64,000 bases of DNA from Candidatus Poribacteria bacterium (GTDB lineage Bacteria > Poribacteria > WGA-4E > WGA-3G). Each line of letters begins with the position of its first letter. Positions within the stretch are counted from its first letter, which is position 1. The notes beneath the pieces are model-generated. The model did not search any database, was not told where the DNA came from, and was given only the letters and a program-made list of their open reading frames with translations. Positions 55,622 to 64,000 of the stretch are shown here, in pieces. The DNA lies in assembly GCA_022394755.1 (NCBI GenBank), contig JAGFCA010000018.1, positions 1 to 64,000 on the forward strand, written 5' to 3'. A program made the position numbers and the translations under genes.

Positions 55622-55800
55622 GGTTCTCCTTTTAAAAATGCTTATATGAATAATTCATACATAACAATTTACTATAGTGCTATGATTTCAGTGTTTCACT
55701 CATAATCTCGTACTGGTATGTGCGGTTTCTAACCGCGCTGAATCCAATATTCCGGAGTTATCAAACCCCATTATTCTTGATTGTATTCCTTGTCATTAAG

Positions 55801-56904
55801 TTATTCTGTAGGATTAATAATTGGTTGATGTGTAATATTCTTAGATAAATCCTCTTTATTAGTATTTAAATCCTTTGTTAATTGCACAGATATTATAATA
55901 CCTCCCAAAATTACGCCACAATAAACGGCAAAGAATCTTGTTAATAACACGAATGGTGTAATGACTCTTTCGACTACAAGTGTTTTCATTAACAAGCTTT
56001 TCGTTCCTTCAGCAAATCCACTGGCACCCGGTGTTGGTGCAAAGAGTACAACAAAATTGTATAACATTTCGACGATACACAGATCCCAAATAGATGCACT
56101 CGTATTAAATGCACGTAGTATATAGTATCCCCCAATGACCCGAGCTAAAAGGAAGACACATGTGAGGAGAAGACTCAGAAAACATGTCCATTTATGTTCT
56201 CGTATCAGGGATCTTGCAAATGTCTTATGCTCAACAGAAATCTGTTCTACTTTTAATTTTATCCTTTCCATGAATGGTGCGATAGGTTTAAATCTACGAC
56301 CAATTAGGTCAGTGAGCCAATAGATAATTTTTGTGACAATTTCTGGTTTGAAAAGTAGGAGTAGAAAAGTCAAAAAGACTAATCCAAAAATCAGAAAACT
56401 AAAAAAACTTATCCAAGTTGTACCATCAGGGAGTGTAGTGGGAGTAAATAATAGTATACCTCCTGCCGCACATATTAGGACTACTAATGTAGATAGGAAA
56501 GCAGCTATACCTGCTGTAATTGCACCAGAAAACGGTACACCAGATCGTGCATAGATATATAAATGACCTACACCTCCTGTTTGAAAAGGTGTTATTGCCG
56601 ATACACAAATTGTTGACATTATTGCACGGAAACTATCTTTAAATTGGATTGTTGGGGATACTATCTTTATGAATATATGATATCTTAAGCCGCCTGCCAA
56701 CCAGTCTACAAACATGAATATAATCGCGCCTAAAAGATATTCATATCTCATCTCCTGAAAGACTTGTCTTAATTCTTCTGCTCCCTCTCTTAGATCTTGC
56801 GACCCTTGTGTCCACAGAAAACTGAGGACTAAGCCAACTACAGTAAACAACGTAAAAAGAATTACACCGCGAATCATATTTTCGCGGCTCAGGGGTGCTT
56901 GCAT
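55801..56904 (-). CDS. Lysylphosphatidylglycerol synthase-like integral membrane protein
   Basis: 367 aa with about eight membrane segments. Matches the UPF0104/LPG-synthase transmembrane domain family: ITPFQTGGVGHLYIYARSGVPFSGA in the centre and APTPGASGFAEGTKSLLM near the end. The C-terminal aminoacyl-transfer domain of MprF is absent, so it is not a full MprF. Members are thought to move or bind lipids; function is not proven. Inner membrane. Confidence 0.85.
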   Translation of the reverse strand: MQAPLSRENMIRGVILFTLFTVVGLVLSFLWTQGSQDLREGAEELRQVFQEMRYEYLLGAIIFMFVDWLAGGLRYHIFIKIVSPTIQFKDSFRAIMSTICVSAITPFQTGGVGHLYIYARSGVPFSGAITAGIAAFLSTLVVLICAAGGILLFTPTTLPDGTTWISFFSFLIFGLVFLTFLLLLFKPEIVTKIIYWLTDLIGRRFKPIAPFMERIKLKVEQISVEHKTFARSLIREHKWTCFLSLLLTCVFLLARVIGGYYILRAFNTSASIWDLCIVEMLYNFVVLFAPTPGASGFAEGTKSLLMKTLVVERVITPFVLLTRFFAVYCGVILGGIIISVQLTKDLNTNKEDLSKNITHQPIINPTE

Positions 56905-57084
56905 TAGTAAGTAATTTCCTTAACTTTATGTGGGTACGATAAATCCAATTTTAAAAGATTAAAGCTTTAAATAAATTGACTGCACGGTGTGTATACAATT
57001 CTAATATTAAAGAAATTACATACGCAATTCACACATTCAATTATACTAAATATTAAGGTGCGATATAGACTGTGTTCTATAAAT

Positions 57085-57924
57085 TTATATATGATGTAAG
57101 TTCAAACTAATGTCTAACGGCATAGCGGAATGGGTCAATGCTCCAACTGAGATTAAATCAACACCGGTAGACGCAACTGCCTTTACCCGTTCCAATGTAA
57201 TTCCCCCAGAGGCTTCAGTGATAGCGCGTTTACCTACTTGTTGAATAACCATTTTCATCAGATCAATTGACATATTATCAAGGAGCAAAATATCACATCC
57301 CGCATCTAATGCTTCATTAACCTGATCAACGGTTTCAACTTCTACTTCAATTTTTATTGTGTGTGGGGCTGCCTCTTTAGCTTTTTGAACAGCATTACGA
57401 ATACCACCTGCTGCGACAATATGGTTATCTTTAATCAATATGCCATCATAAAGTCCAAAACGATGGTTATCTCCACCACCTACACGGACTGCATATTTTT
57501 GTAAAGCACGCCATCCAGGTGTGGTTTTTCGTGTATCCACAATTCTAACGTTATAACCTTGAACTGCTTCAACAAATTGTGAGGTTAGAGTCGCTACACC
57601 AGAAAGTCTCTGAAGAAAGTTTAGGGCTGTCCGTTCTCCAATTAAGATTGTCTTTGCACACCCATTTATTTCAGCGATATCTGTACCGGGATTCACAGTA
57701 TCACCTTCATTAACCAAAGACTGAAATGAAAGCTCTGAATCCAGTTTTTTGAATGTCTGTTCTACAATTGGTAAACCAGCCACGACACCATCACTCTTTG
57801 AACTCAGTATACCCTTAGCTTTTTGAGAAGATGTAATAGTTGCCTCTGTCGTAATATCACCACTACCAATATCTTCCAAAAAAGCAAGTTCAAGTAAAGC
57901 ATCTAAGGCTTGTGTATAAAGCAT
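57085..57924 (-). CDS. nadC: Nicotinate-nucleotide pyrophosphorylase (carboxylating)
   Basis: 279 aa, standard length. Converts quinolinate and PRPP to nicotinate mononucleotide in NAD synthesis. Motifs: FLEDIGSGDITTEATI, ERTALNFLQRLSGVAT, DTRKTTPGWRALQKYAVRVG followed by GGDNHR, LIKDNHI, EVEVETVDQ and EASGGITLERV. No nadA or nadB nearby. Confidence 0.96.
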   Translation of the reverse strand: MLYTQALDALLELAFLEDIGSGDITTEATITSSQKAKGILSSKSDGVVAGLPIVEQTFKKLDSELSFQSLVNEGDTVNPGTDIAEINGCAKTILIGERTALNFLQRLSGVATLTSQFVEAVQGYNVRIVDTRKTTPGWRALQKYAVRVGGGDNHRFGLYDGILIKDNHIVAAGGIRNAVQKAKEAAPHTIKIEVEVETVDQVNEALDAGCDILLLDNMSIDLMKMVIQQVGKRAITEASGGITLERVKAVASTGVDLISVGALTHSAMPLDISLNLHHI

Positions 57925-58028
57925 GTATATTAGGTTTATTGTTTACAAGACATCATAGAAATATCCGTAGGGAAAGAACCATCATAATTCAGACTATTCA
58001 ATCCTAACCCTGCGGATAACTTATAGAA

Positions 58029-58943
58029 TTAATATCTCTCTAAATAAGGTGTTAAGAATTTCTTAGCATTTTCTGTTACATCCCATGCTTCTGGCCAGAA
58101 ACAGAGATCAATAGAGAACCATTCACCATCATATCCAGTTTCATCCATGATAACAGGAATAATGGCATCAAAATCCAATACACCCTCACCGAATGGTGCA
58201 TGTGTGCTTGTGTGGTCATCATGGAGCGTATTGTCAGAATCTATAAGATGAAAATGTCCGATTTCTCCCTTGAGTTGTCTGGCAAGTTCAATTACACCGT
58301 TATCTCCAAGAGTCTCCTGTTCTCCCACTTGGCGTGAGCCAACAACTGCACACATCTGAGCATGACAGGTATCAAACATAACCTTAAAATTCGGATGATC
58401 AACTGCTTTGGGTAAATTGATTATATCACTGGGTTTGTTGAACATGAACCCGGGTTCGAATTCCCATAACATCAATACACCATGATCTTCTGCAACTTGT
58501 GCACAACGTTTCCAGAGTGCAACAATTCTATCCCATGCCTGCTCTCGACTAACACCTTCAATTTCTTCTTCAGCATCCGTAACAGTATCTACACGTATTG
58601 AAGGTGAACCGAGATCAAGTGCAAGTTGAAGATTCTCTTTAAATAACTTGAAATACTTGTCGTCTTCCTGTGCTGCATCAGTTCCTGGACCAGGATGTGA
58701 CCAAAAATCTGCTGCCAACCCTGAGACATCCAAACCGTAATAGCTAATCAAACCTTTTACTGCATCACGATCACTCTTCATCGGGTAATCATTTATATCA
58801 ATATGTGGTTTAAATGCACCGATTTCTATTCCGTCAAATTCCAGTTCTCCGAGCCGTTTGACAACATCATCAAAGGGGACGGGGTTATCTTCATAAGGTC
58901 CAAAAGCGTAAGCCCAACTTCCGATAGATAATTTCTTTGCCAT
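58029..58943 (-). CDS. Sugar phosphate isomerase/epimerase (xylose isomerase-like TIM barrel)
   Basis: 304 aa, AP_endonuc_2/TIM barrel family. Probable metal ligands: Glu in LMLWEFEPG, Asp-x-x-His in MFDTCHAQ, His in GHFHLIDSDN and the late Glu/Asp in GEWFSIDLCFW. The start AKKLSIGSWAYAFGPYE is typical of myo-inositol/sugar isomerases such as IolE/IolH or tagatose epimerase relatives. Likely cytosolic, substrate unknown. Such genes commonly sit beside Gfo/Idh dehydrogenases in this kind of genome. Confidence 0.88.
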   Translation of the reverse strand: MAKKLSIGSWAYAFGPYEDNPVPFDDVVKRLGELEFDGIEIGAFKPHIDINDYPMKSDRDAVKGLISYYGLDVSGLAADFWSHPGPGTDAAQEDDKYFKLFKENLQLALDLGSPSIRVDTVTDAEEEIEGVSREQAWDRIVALWKRCAQVAEDHGVLMLWEFEPGFMFNKPSDIINLPKAVDHPNFKVMFDTCHAQMCAVVGSRQVGEQETLGDNGVIELARQLKGEIGHFHLIDSDNTLHDDHTSTHAPFGEGVLDFDAIIPVIMDETGYDGEWFSIDLCFWPEAWDVTENAKKFLTPYLERY

Positions 58944-59048
58944 ATAATCCTCCTATAGGCATGTTCTTAATAGTAAATGTTAAGTTCAAAAGAGATAGGT
59001 CATTTATAGATAGATCATTTTTGAAATATAATACATTAGTGTCAAAGT

Positions 59049-60266
59049 CTAATTGAATCCTGTAATCAAATTCTGTACATCGGTTTCAAGTGTCACAGTA
59101 ATTTTTTCAACAGTATTTTTCTTATCATCCTTATATGTATCATATTCATCTAATAAATTCTTTGGTTCACCAACCTTAATTGCAGCTACACGGGGACCTT
59201 GCATATTTGCTGCCCCAAAAACTTCTTTTTCTAAACGAGCAATGACTTCAAGGTAACGTTCAGGCGATTCATCTTCTGCAACATACCCATCAGTAATTGC
59301 AATGAAATTCACTAATCGATCTAAATCAGGATAGAACTGTTGGAATTTTTGTAGAAGTTCTTGATGTATTTTTCGTTCATACTCGGTCATCTGTTCAACA
59401 TCTCTGTATATTTCAGAATCCACAAGATTTCTTAATATACGTACACGGGTGAGAATATCCGCATCTGACTGTATCCCCATAATTTTCTCTGCATGCGATA
59501 ATATCTGTTCCTTAAGTCCTTGAATATGTTCATTTAGTGACTTAGATTCATCCACCATGTATTGATATTCATCTGCGAGAGTTTTTAGGACTGACACACC
59601 GATTCGTCTAAGTCTTTGGTACCGTTCTTCTGGAGTACGTGTAGAAGGTGGAAGTATATGGTTTTCTAATTTTGTTAGAGCAGTGTCAATTACATCCCAC
59701 ATATCTTGCGTAAAACGATATTTTATTCCTGCGGGAACGACATAAAGCGGTTTATCTTCACCATTTTTCTTTATATCATCTAAAGACCAAAAACAGAGTT
59801 GGATTACACCTCTTTCAAACCGCATGACGGTATCATTTTGACGTGATACCTCACCTTCTCCAAATACCACCAGAGGCCATTTACCTTCTGATAAAATCTG
59901 GCGGGTTGTACGAAATGCATTTCTGTCAGCTGTTCCACGTACAATAGAATAAACTCCCATCTGTTGCATCAACCTACTACGGAGTCCAATGAACCTACCT
60001 TTATCAAATGATTCTCTGGCAGCCATATAGTAGAATGGCTGAGATAGCCTCTTTGACAAAAAGAACACAACGGCTGGGTCAGCTGATGCTGCATGGTTTG
60101 GTGCTATGACGGTAGGATGTCCGAATGTTGATTTCAGACGTGAAATAGACTCCTCATCAATCTCTAATGTCAATCCTTTAGGATATAATTTGTTCCCAAA
60201 CGCAGCGAGAGACTGGACAAGCTTAATTGTCAATTCATTCGGTTTAGGAGGTTTGAAATCTAACAT
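59049..60266 (-). CDS. PlsC-type lysophospholipid acyltransferase-like protein
   Basis: 405 aa. N-terminal acyltransferase domain (about 45-220) with the HxxxxD motif in APNHAASADPAV and the substrate motif VFGEGEVSR (EGxxxR variant). A second, C-terminal helical part (about 230-350) looks coiled-coil-like (KSLNEHIQGLKEQILSHAEK) and makes the protein longer than simple PlsC. It transfers an acyl chain to a lysolipid or glycerol phosphate, or to another acceptor. No clear membrane helix. Confidence 0.85.
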   Translation of the reverse strand: MLDFKPPKPNELTIKLVQSLAAFGNKLYPKGLTLEIDEESISRLKSTFGHPTVIAPNHAASADPAVVFFLSKRLSQPFYYMAARESFDKGRFIGLRSRLMQQMGVYSIVRGTADRNAFRTTRQILSEGKWPLVVFGEGEVSRQNDTVMRFERGVIQLCFWSLDDIKKNGEDKPLYVVPAGIKYRFTQDMWDVIDTALTKLENHILPPSTRTPEERYQRLRRIGVSVLKTLADEYQYMVDESKSLNEHIQGLKEQILSHAEKIMGIQSDADILTRVRILRNLVDSEIYRDVEQMTEYERKIHQELLQKFQQFYPDLDRLVNFIAITDGYVAEDESPERYLEVIARLEKEVFGAANMQGPRVAAIKVGEPKNLLDEYDTYKDDKKNTVEKITVTLETDVQNLITGFN

Positions 60267-60402
60267 AAATGAAAATAATTGTGTGCCTTTTTTGGTATCT
60301 GGATGTGCTCAAATTATAATTATGTTATAGAATCTAATGGATATTTCTCCTATTTAATCTAAACCTGAGATGTATGAATTCATACAGAGCAAATATCGTT
60401 CT

Positions 60403-61509
60403 CTATAGACTTGGTGGATAACAACAAATTACTTCCATCGATTCACTGCCAGTGTTGACAATGTCATAACTGGATAAACATCTTGGTATAAATACGGATT
60501 TTCCACGTTTGAGTTCGACATCATCAAAATCACCACGTAGAACTCCTTCCCCGCCTAAGGTGACAAGTGCGTAAAAACCTTTCCCCGAAGGCATGTTGAG
60601 TGTAGATGTTATTGTTAGACGTGAACATCCAAAATATTTTGAGGCTTCTTCAGGAACAATTCGATCTTCTCGGTTATCCCCTTCTGCTCTAACAAGTTCT
60701 GGTTTCCGTCGAATGTAATTGTTTAAATAATCCAATTCAAGTTTATCATATTCAGCAGCCTCAACGGCTAAGTCCCAACCGAGTCCACAATGTCCATCTT
60801 CTTTATCATAGGGAAAACCTTCCCATTCAGCAAGTATGTTCCAATCTGTGGGTTCTTGGGGTTCAAGCACACATAATCCCGTACCGAGGGAATGTACGAT
60901 TGGTGTACGTAAATAATATACTTCTCCTACCTTAGGTTCAACCACATGCATGAGGCTACGTAAAGTTTCTATATCTTGTGCTTCCATGAGACGTCGAAAT
61001 TCTGATTTTTCTATTGCTTCTTTCCACCCGATCCAAGCCTTTGCTCCGGGTCGTGTGCCGATTAATATCCATGCTTCGTTTTTTCCGAAAGGTGAATTGA
61101 GATGTTCTTGTGCGAAATCCGGGTTAGGATGCCAATGTATAGGGATATGTGCCCCTTCTCCTACATCAAAAATCTTGAGTAAGACACCGAGATCCGTACC
61201 GTATTTTGCTACATGTGCATTCCCTAATGTTTCTTCTGGAAATGCATCTAATAGGTCTTTTAATAAGACCTGTTCCCCGTTTGCAAGTGTGATTAGACTA
61301 AAACCTTTGTTAGGCGGGTTATCTTTACCGGGTGTAATTGCGCGATTTGTTGAGAAAATCCATTCTTCAGAATAGTAGTCATCTTTGGGATCAGATTCAC
61401 CCATAAATTCTGCTCGTAACTTACCACCGTTATAGAAATGCAGATAAGTGTTTGGGTCTAAACTCACAGGTGCATTGAGCATTGACTTTAATTCATTATT
61501 TGATGCCAT
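60403..61509 (-). CDS. Class I mannose-6-phosphate isomerase-like cupin protein
   Basis: 368 aa. ManA-like double cupin. Zinc ligand region HIPIHWHPNPDFAQEHLNSPFGKNEAW, and the C-terminal cupin with LGGEGVLRG and KRGKSVFIPRC. Type I PMI interconverts fructose-6-phosphate and mannose-6-phosphate. A long N-terminal part with HFYNGGKLRAEFMG differs from E. coli ManA, so another aldose could be the substrate. Single gene. Confidence 0.85.
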   Translation of the reverse strand: MASNNELKSMLNAPVSLDPNTYLHFYNGGKLRAEFMGESDPKDDYYSEEWIFSTNRAITPGKDNPPNKGFSLITLANGEQVLLKDLLDAFPEETLGNAHVAKYGTDLGVLLKIFDVGEGAHIPIHWHPNPDFAQEHLNSPFGKNEAWILIGTRPGAKAWIGWKEAIEKSEFRRLMEAQDIETLRSLMHVVEPKVGEVYYLRTPIVHSLGTGLCVLEPQEPTDWNILAEWEGFPYDKEDGHCGLGWDLAVEAAEYDKLELDYLNNYIRRKPELVRAEGDNREDRIVPEEASKYFGCSRLTITSTLNMPSGKGFYALVTLGGEGVLRGDFDDVELKRGKSVFIPRCLSSYDIVNTGSESMEVICCYPPSL

Positions 61510-62077
61510 ATTGCTTTTTTCTCCTTATCTTTATCTCATAAATATTAGCATCATGTTAGTTGAATTGTCAAGTTGTTTTGTGTTTTGAAAGGATGATGTA
61601 AAGGTTCAACATCAATAAATTAAAAGCAGATACAATTGGAAGGTGAGTAAGGTCTGAGGTAGGTAGGTTTCTACATTTAAACAAATAACAGTTGAGGAAA
61701 TGAAGAACTTGGGATTGAGTGTTTTGTTATACAACACTGTACTATTATTTTCGTCTGTTTTAATTATTGTTAATGTTGCATAAACTTAAAGTTTATGAGG
61801 TATTTCAAGATCTACGAAACATTTGTTTATAAGATAATCATTTTTGGTTATGGTATAATAACATGAGTTTGACAATAGCAATGTGAACTATAATTCTCCA
61901 GAAATCCTATACAAAAAACTGATTTATCAGATTCACGTTAAACTTATGGATAGTCCATTCTAATATTGTGGGTAGTATTACAAGTTCAAATATATGAAAT
62001 TGTGAAACAACGGCATTCATACCCGGTAATGCCCTACGGCATTCATACCGTTGATTCCTAATTCCTGATTCTTAGGA

Positions 62078-62811
62078 CGAAATGTGTGAAATCCTATTCA
62101 GATTCGAGGATCAAACAATAAATGTAGCAAGACCCTTCTCCGCGTAATACTATATCATCCGCGATTCAGAATAGAAAACGGTCTCTACCTAAAGGCTTCT
62201 TCTCCGTGTAATACGAGATTCTAACATAAGGAATAATAGCACTCGACTATCAGCGTTTCAGACAACATGTATAATACATAAAAATAAATTGAAGAAAATA
62301 AATGACAAAGCAACTAATACCATATAGATAAATATACATTGATATAATAAAAAATAAACGTTATAATAATAAATAGAATATTATTATAATACATGGTAGT
62401 AAAATAGGATGTATTATAATCTAATTCAATAATCTGATTATTACAGGAGTGAATCTACCGATAAATATTATGTTATGAGAATAATAACAGTAATAACAGA
62501 ATCATCGCTAATCAAGGAAAACTACAAAATTGTAACTTTTTTCAAATTTTAGAATTAGAGGTTTAATTCGCTACAAACCCAGACAGGGACTAACAGGAAA
62601 GGCAGTATAATAGCAAGAGACATTCCTACACTTTGTAGGAAAAGTGTAACATTTTCTCACACATCTAATAAAATGTACTAAGTAGGAAAAACGATAAAAT
62701 CATCTTAATAATCTAATAGTTTAGATTTAATACTACAGTAAACTGTATACTGAAAATCAATAAATATACACAAGGAAAATACGATATTTATGCCAAAAAC
62801 TTTACATACCC
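62078..62811. repeat. Second copy of the 0.75-kb non-coding block
   Basis: Collinear with 23515-24268, in the same orientation. It starts around CGAAATGTGTGAAATCCTAT and ends at CAAAAACTTTACATACCC. Long identical stretches include CTACAAACCCAGACAGGGAC and the hairpin TCCTAC-acttt-GTAGGA. The left GGGTGTGTAAA end is not found here, so the copy is incomplete on that side or has diverged. Confidence 0.65.
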
Positions 62812-62910
62812 CGAAACATTTGTTCATGGGATAATCATTTTTGGAAATGGTATAATAATATGAGTTTGACTATAGCAATGTTAACTTCAATACTCCAGAA
62901 ATTCTATACA

Positions 62911-62947
62911 TGAAGAACCGGTAGGTTCGGTTTACTAACCGAACCGA
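62911..62947. repeat. 37-bp hairpin insertion with ATACA direct flanks
   Basis: Direct repeat 2 reads ATACA (62906-62910), 37 bp of extra sequence, then ATACA (62948-62952). Direct repeat 1 reads a single ATACA (61909-61913) with no extra sequence. The insert contains a perfect 9-bp stem GGTTCGGTT-tact-AACCGAACC. A similar hairpin occurs near 17830 in the third copy. It looks like a small mobile hairpin with a 5-bp target duplication. Confidence 0.55.
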
Positions 62948-63216
62948 ATACAAAAACTGATTTATCTAACTCACGTTAAATAGCAATTAATAATTGGATA
63001 ATCCATGTTAATATTTCAACAATTTATATCAAAAATATCAACCTTAATACTTGATATCCAAATACTGGTTTTATGTAACCTTAGAAATCAGATTAAGTGG
63101 ATTATCAAAGCGAGTTTCATACCATATTTTTCAAGTTTTTCAAATTTTGAAATTTTACATCATTTCATCAAATTCTCTATTATCCCAATCCCCACAAGTA
63201 GTTACAGGAAATTAAA

Positions 63217-63351
63217 ATGCCATTTATTAAAAACAAACTTGAAAAAATTGAAATATTTGAACAGCTTGAAAAACTTGAAAACAGAACGACATCAGACAAA
63301 GAACTCTATAATATATACTTAGAATACAAATATGGAACACAACAAGACTAA
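63217..63351 (+). CDS. Small protein, predicted coiled coil
   Basis: 44 aa. ATG 63217 has AGGA 8 nt upstream. Residues 4-22 (IKNKLEKIEIFEQLEKLEN) form an amphipathic helix with heptad-spaced Ile/Leu. The C-terminus is polar with several Tyr. No family recognised. Could be real or chance; a helical region in such an AT-rich stretch is not rare. Confidence 0.4.
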   Translation: MPFIKNKLEKIEIFEQLEKLENRTTSDKELYNIYLEYKYGTQQD

Positions 63352-63839
63352 TCATTCATAGAAATATATTTTTCTCTGTAGGGACTGGGTCCCAAAGTCT
63401 GTTGGTTCAAAATATAGAAATTGGCAATGTAAGAACATTTACCGATTCTATGATTGAAGAGATAGGTCCAAATATCTTGATAAAATGGTTGGTACAATTG
63501 TTTCACATAGATACATATCCAAATCAGTGGATTAAAAGGTGTAAAGGACACAAATATCATTATTTTTCAAATTATCGTAAACGAAGAAAAATGGCTGTAA
63601 CTCCAGTGTAGTACTGACAGAAAGAGGGTTTTACTAATGGCACACAATGTGACGAAAAGTGTAACTTATATTATCAATACAATAAACACTATATAACATA
63701 TGTTAACTTAAAAATGTGAATTGCTTAATACATTCCAAACTATAGTAAATATAGTATACTCAGTCGAATCTTAACTATCCTTTTAATTTTAAAATACTCT
63801 ATATTAGACTAAACAAGATTAATACTTTAGGAGAGATAA
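63352..63839. other. Intergenic region
   Basis: An open frame 63402-63611 exists but has poor composition and no ribosome site, so it is not called. Near 63737 the sequence ATTCCAAACTATAGTAAA resembles a right end of the CTATAGTTTGGACA repeat family. The last 70 bases lead to the gene at 63840 with TAGGAGAG. Confidence 0.4.
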
Positions 63840-64000
63840 ATGTCAACTTTTGTCTTTATTGTTATAATAATATGTGGTTCAGTAGCATTAACCGTCCTTG
63901 GTTGTGTTTGGATGGGAACATCATACTATGAAAAGAAAAGAGGTCTTCGCTCAGGTGCGTCTGATCGTGAACTTTTCACATTGCAACAACAAGTATCTGA
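63840..64000 (+). CDS. Single-pass membrane protein, 5' part only
   Basis: Runs off the window end. ATG 63840 has AGGAGA 6 nt upstream. The visible 53 residues have one helix (about 4-25, VFIVIIICGSVALTVLGCVW) followed by a charged segment GTSYYEKKRGLRSGASDREL and FTLQQQVS. The layout (short outside, helix, coiled-coil-like start) resembles PspB-type or sensor-associated small membrane proteins, but identity is open. Confidence 0.6.
   Translation, partial: MSTFVFIVIIICGSVALTVLGCVWMGTSYYEKKRGLRSGASDRELFTLQQQVS

Larger units (their letters stand above)
61510..63216. other. Long intergenic repeat mosaic
   Basis: No convincing gene in 1.7 kb. It holds two direct repeats (61816-61945 and 62813-62965) that flank the non-coding block 62078-62811. 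Stem-loop modules lie near 62000-62090, and the 37-bp hairpin insertion is at 62911-62947. Direct repeat 2 has that hairpin and direct repeat 1 does not. Further copies of the direct repeat lie at 17763-17890. Confidence 0.55.

Noticed and set aside
63005..63322. Open frame of 105 codons
   Set aside because: Composition is that of AT-rich DNA (runs of Ile, Leu, Lys, Ser), no ribosome site, and it overlaps the better supported small gene at 63217 in another frame.
63402..63611. Open frame of 69 codons with a basic end
   Set aside because: No ribosome site at its TTG start and no recognisable motif. Possible remnant, but not supportable.
1..64000. tRNA genes, rRNA, CRISPR arrays, intact insertion sequences, riboswitches
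   Set aside because: I looked for T-loop/anticodon patterns, regularly spaced repeats, transposase motifs and common riboswitch cores and found none I could support. The GGTTCGAATTCC near 58454 lies inside a coding region and is not part of a cloverleaf.

Overview
AT-rich bacterial chromosome segment, about 64 kb. It holds roughly 45 protein genes, most of them on the minus strand. I found no tRNA, rRNA, CRISPR array, phage gene or intact transposase. The gene set is five PhyH-type Fe(II)/2-oxoglutarate oxygenases, two sulfatase-fold hydrolases, three Gfo/Idh/MocA oxidoreductases, DlgD- and DgoD-like sugar-acid enzymes, a DUF3500 protein, a PQQ-type propeller, and many lipoproteins with TPR, HEAT, FN3 or TIG domains. 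This resembles Candidatus Poribacteria or related sponge-associated/PVC-like lineages. That assignment is inference from gene content, not a database result. Lipoproteins, a SurA-like chaperone and a predicted outer-membrane barrel point to a Gram-negative envelope.

Layout. 0.2-3.8 kb: envelope proteins of unknown function, two sharing a C-terminal domain that starts with an SPYGFGPYP-like motif. 3.9-9.0 kb: an MtaA/URO-D methyltransferase, an internally duplicated protein, a recent tandem duplication of a serine beta-lactamase-like gene, and a membrane-anchored propeller. 10.1-13.1 kb: serA and an ATP-grasp-like gene. 13.3-14.5 kb: DUF3500 protein. 15.5-22.9 kb: a minus-strand catabolic block (MoxR, two Gfo/Idh, an alkaline-phosphatase-superfamily hydrolase with Thr at the nucleophile position, three PhyH oxygenases). 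24.4-31.3 kb: secreted proteins, including a Cu/Zn-SOD-like lipoprotein with a large insertion, a SurA-like isomerase, a TPR protein, a cytochrome P460-like lipoprotein and a TIG/Big_5/LysM-like lipoprotein. 31.5-35.7 kb: FAH hydrolase, Gfo/Idh, DlgD and PhyH. 36.0-39.8 kb: an operon with dtd and three envelope genes. 40.7-45.7 kb: lipoproteins, sulfatase, DgoD-like dehydratase, PhyH, NIPSNAP. 45.7-52.7 kb: a giant HEAT-repeat lipoprotein and a fused glycyl-tRNA synthetase. 53.3-54.2 kb: a frameshifted copy of the locus at 0.2-1.5 kb. 54.7-61.5 kb: a 3-hydroxyisobutyrate-dehydrogenase-family reductase, an LPG-synthase-like membrane protein, nadC, a TIM-barrel isomerase, an acyltransferase and a mannose-6-phosphate isomerase-like gene.

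The catabolic genes (oxidoreductases, dehydratase, FAH hydrolase, sulfatases, oxygenases) fit stepwise breakdown of sulfated or modified sugars and sugar acids. No complete pathway is visible, and no transcription regulator was recognised.

The intergenic DNA is the most unusual part. Long gaps (9.0-10.1, 14.5-15.5, 22.9-24.4, 29.5-30.4, 61.5-63.2 kb) are mosaics of non-coding repeats. One family has GGGTGTGTAAA ends. A second has CTATAGTTTGGACA inverted ends and 8-bp TAAATTAA direct flanks. A roughly 0.73-kb non-coding block occurs twice, 38 kb apart. A 37-bp hairpin has an apparent empty-site counterpart, and short GC-rich stem-loops are scattered through several gaps. A promoter/terminator pair with no gene between (40.06-40.36 kb) looks like a small RNA. 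Other strong leads are two PhyH proteins with HxG in place of HxD, and the beta-lactamase duplication that captured the tail of its neighbour.
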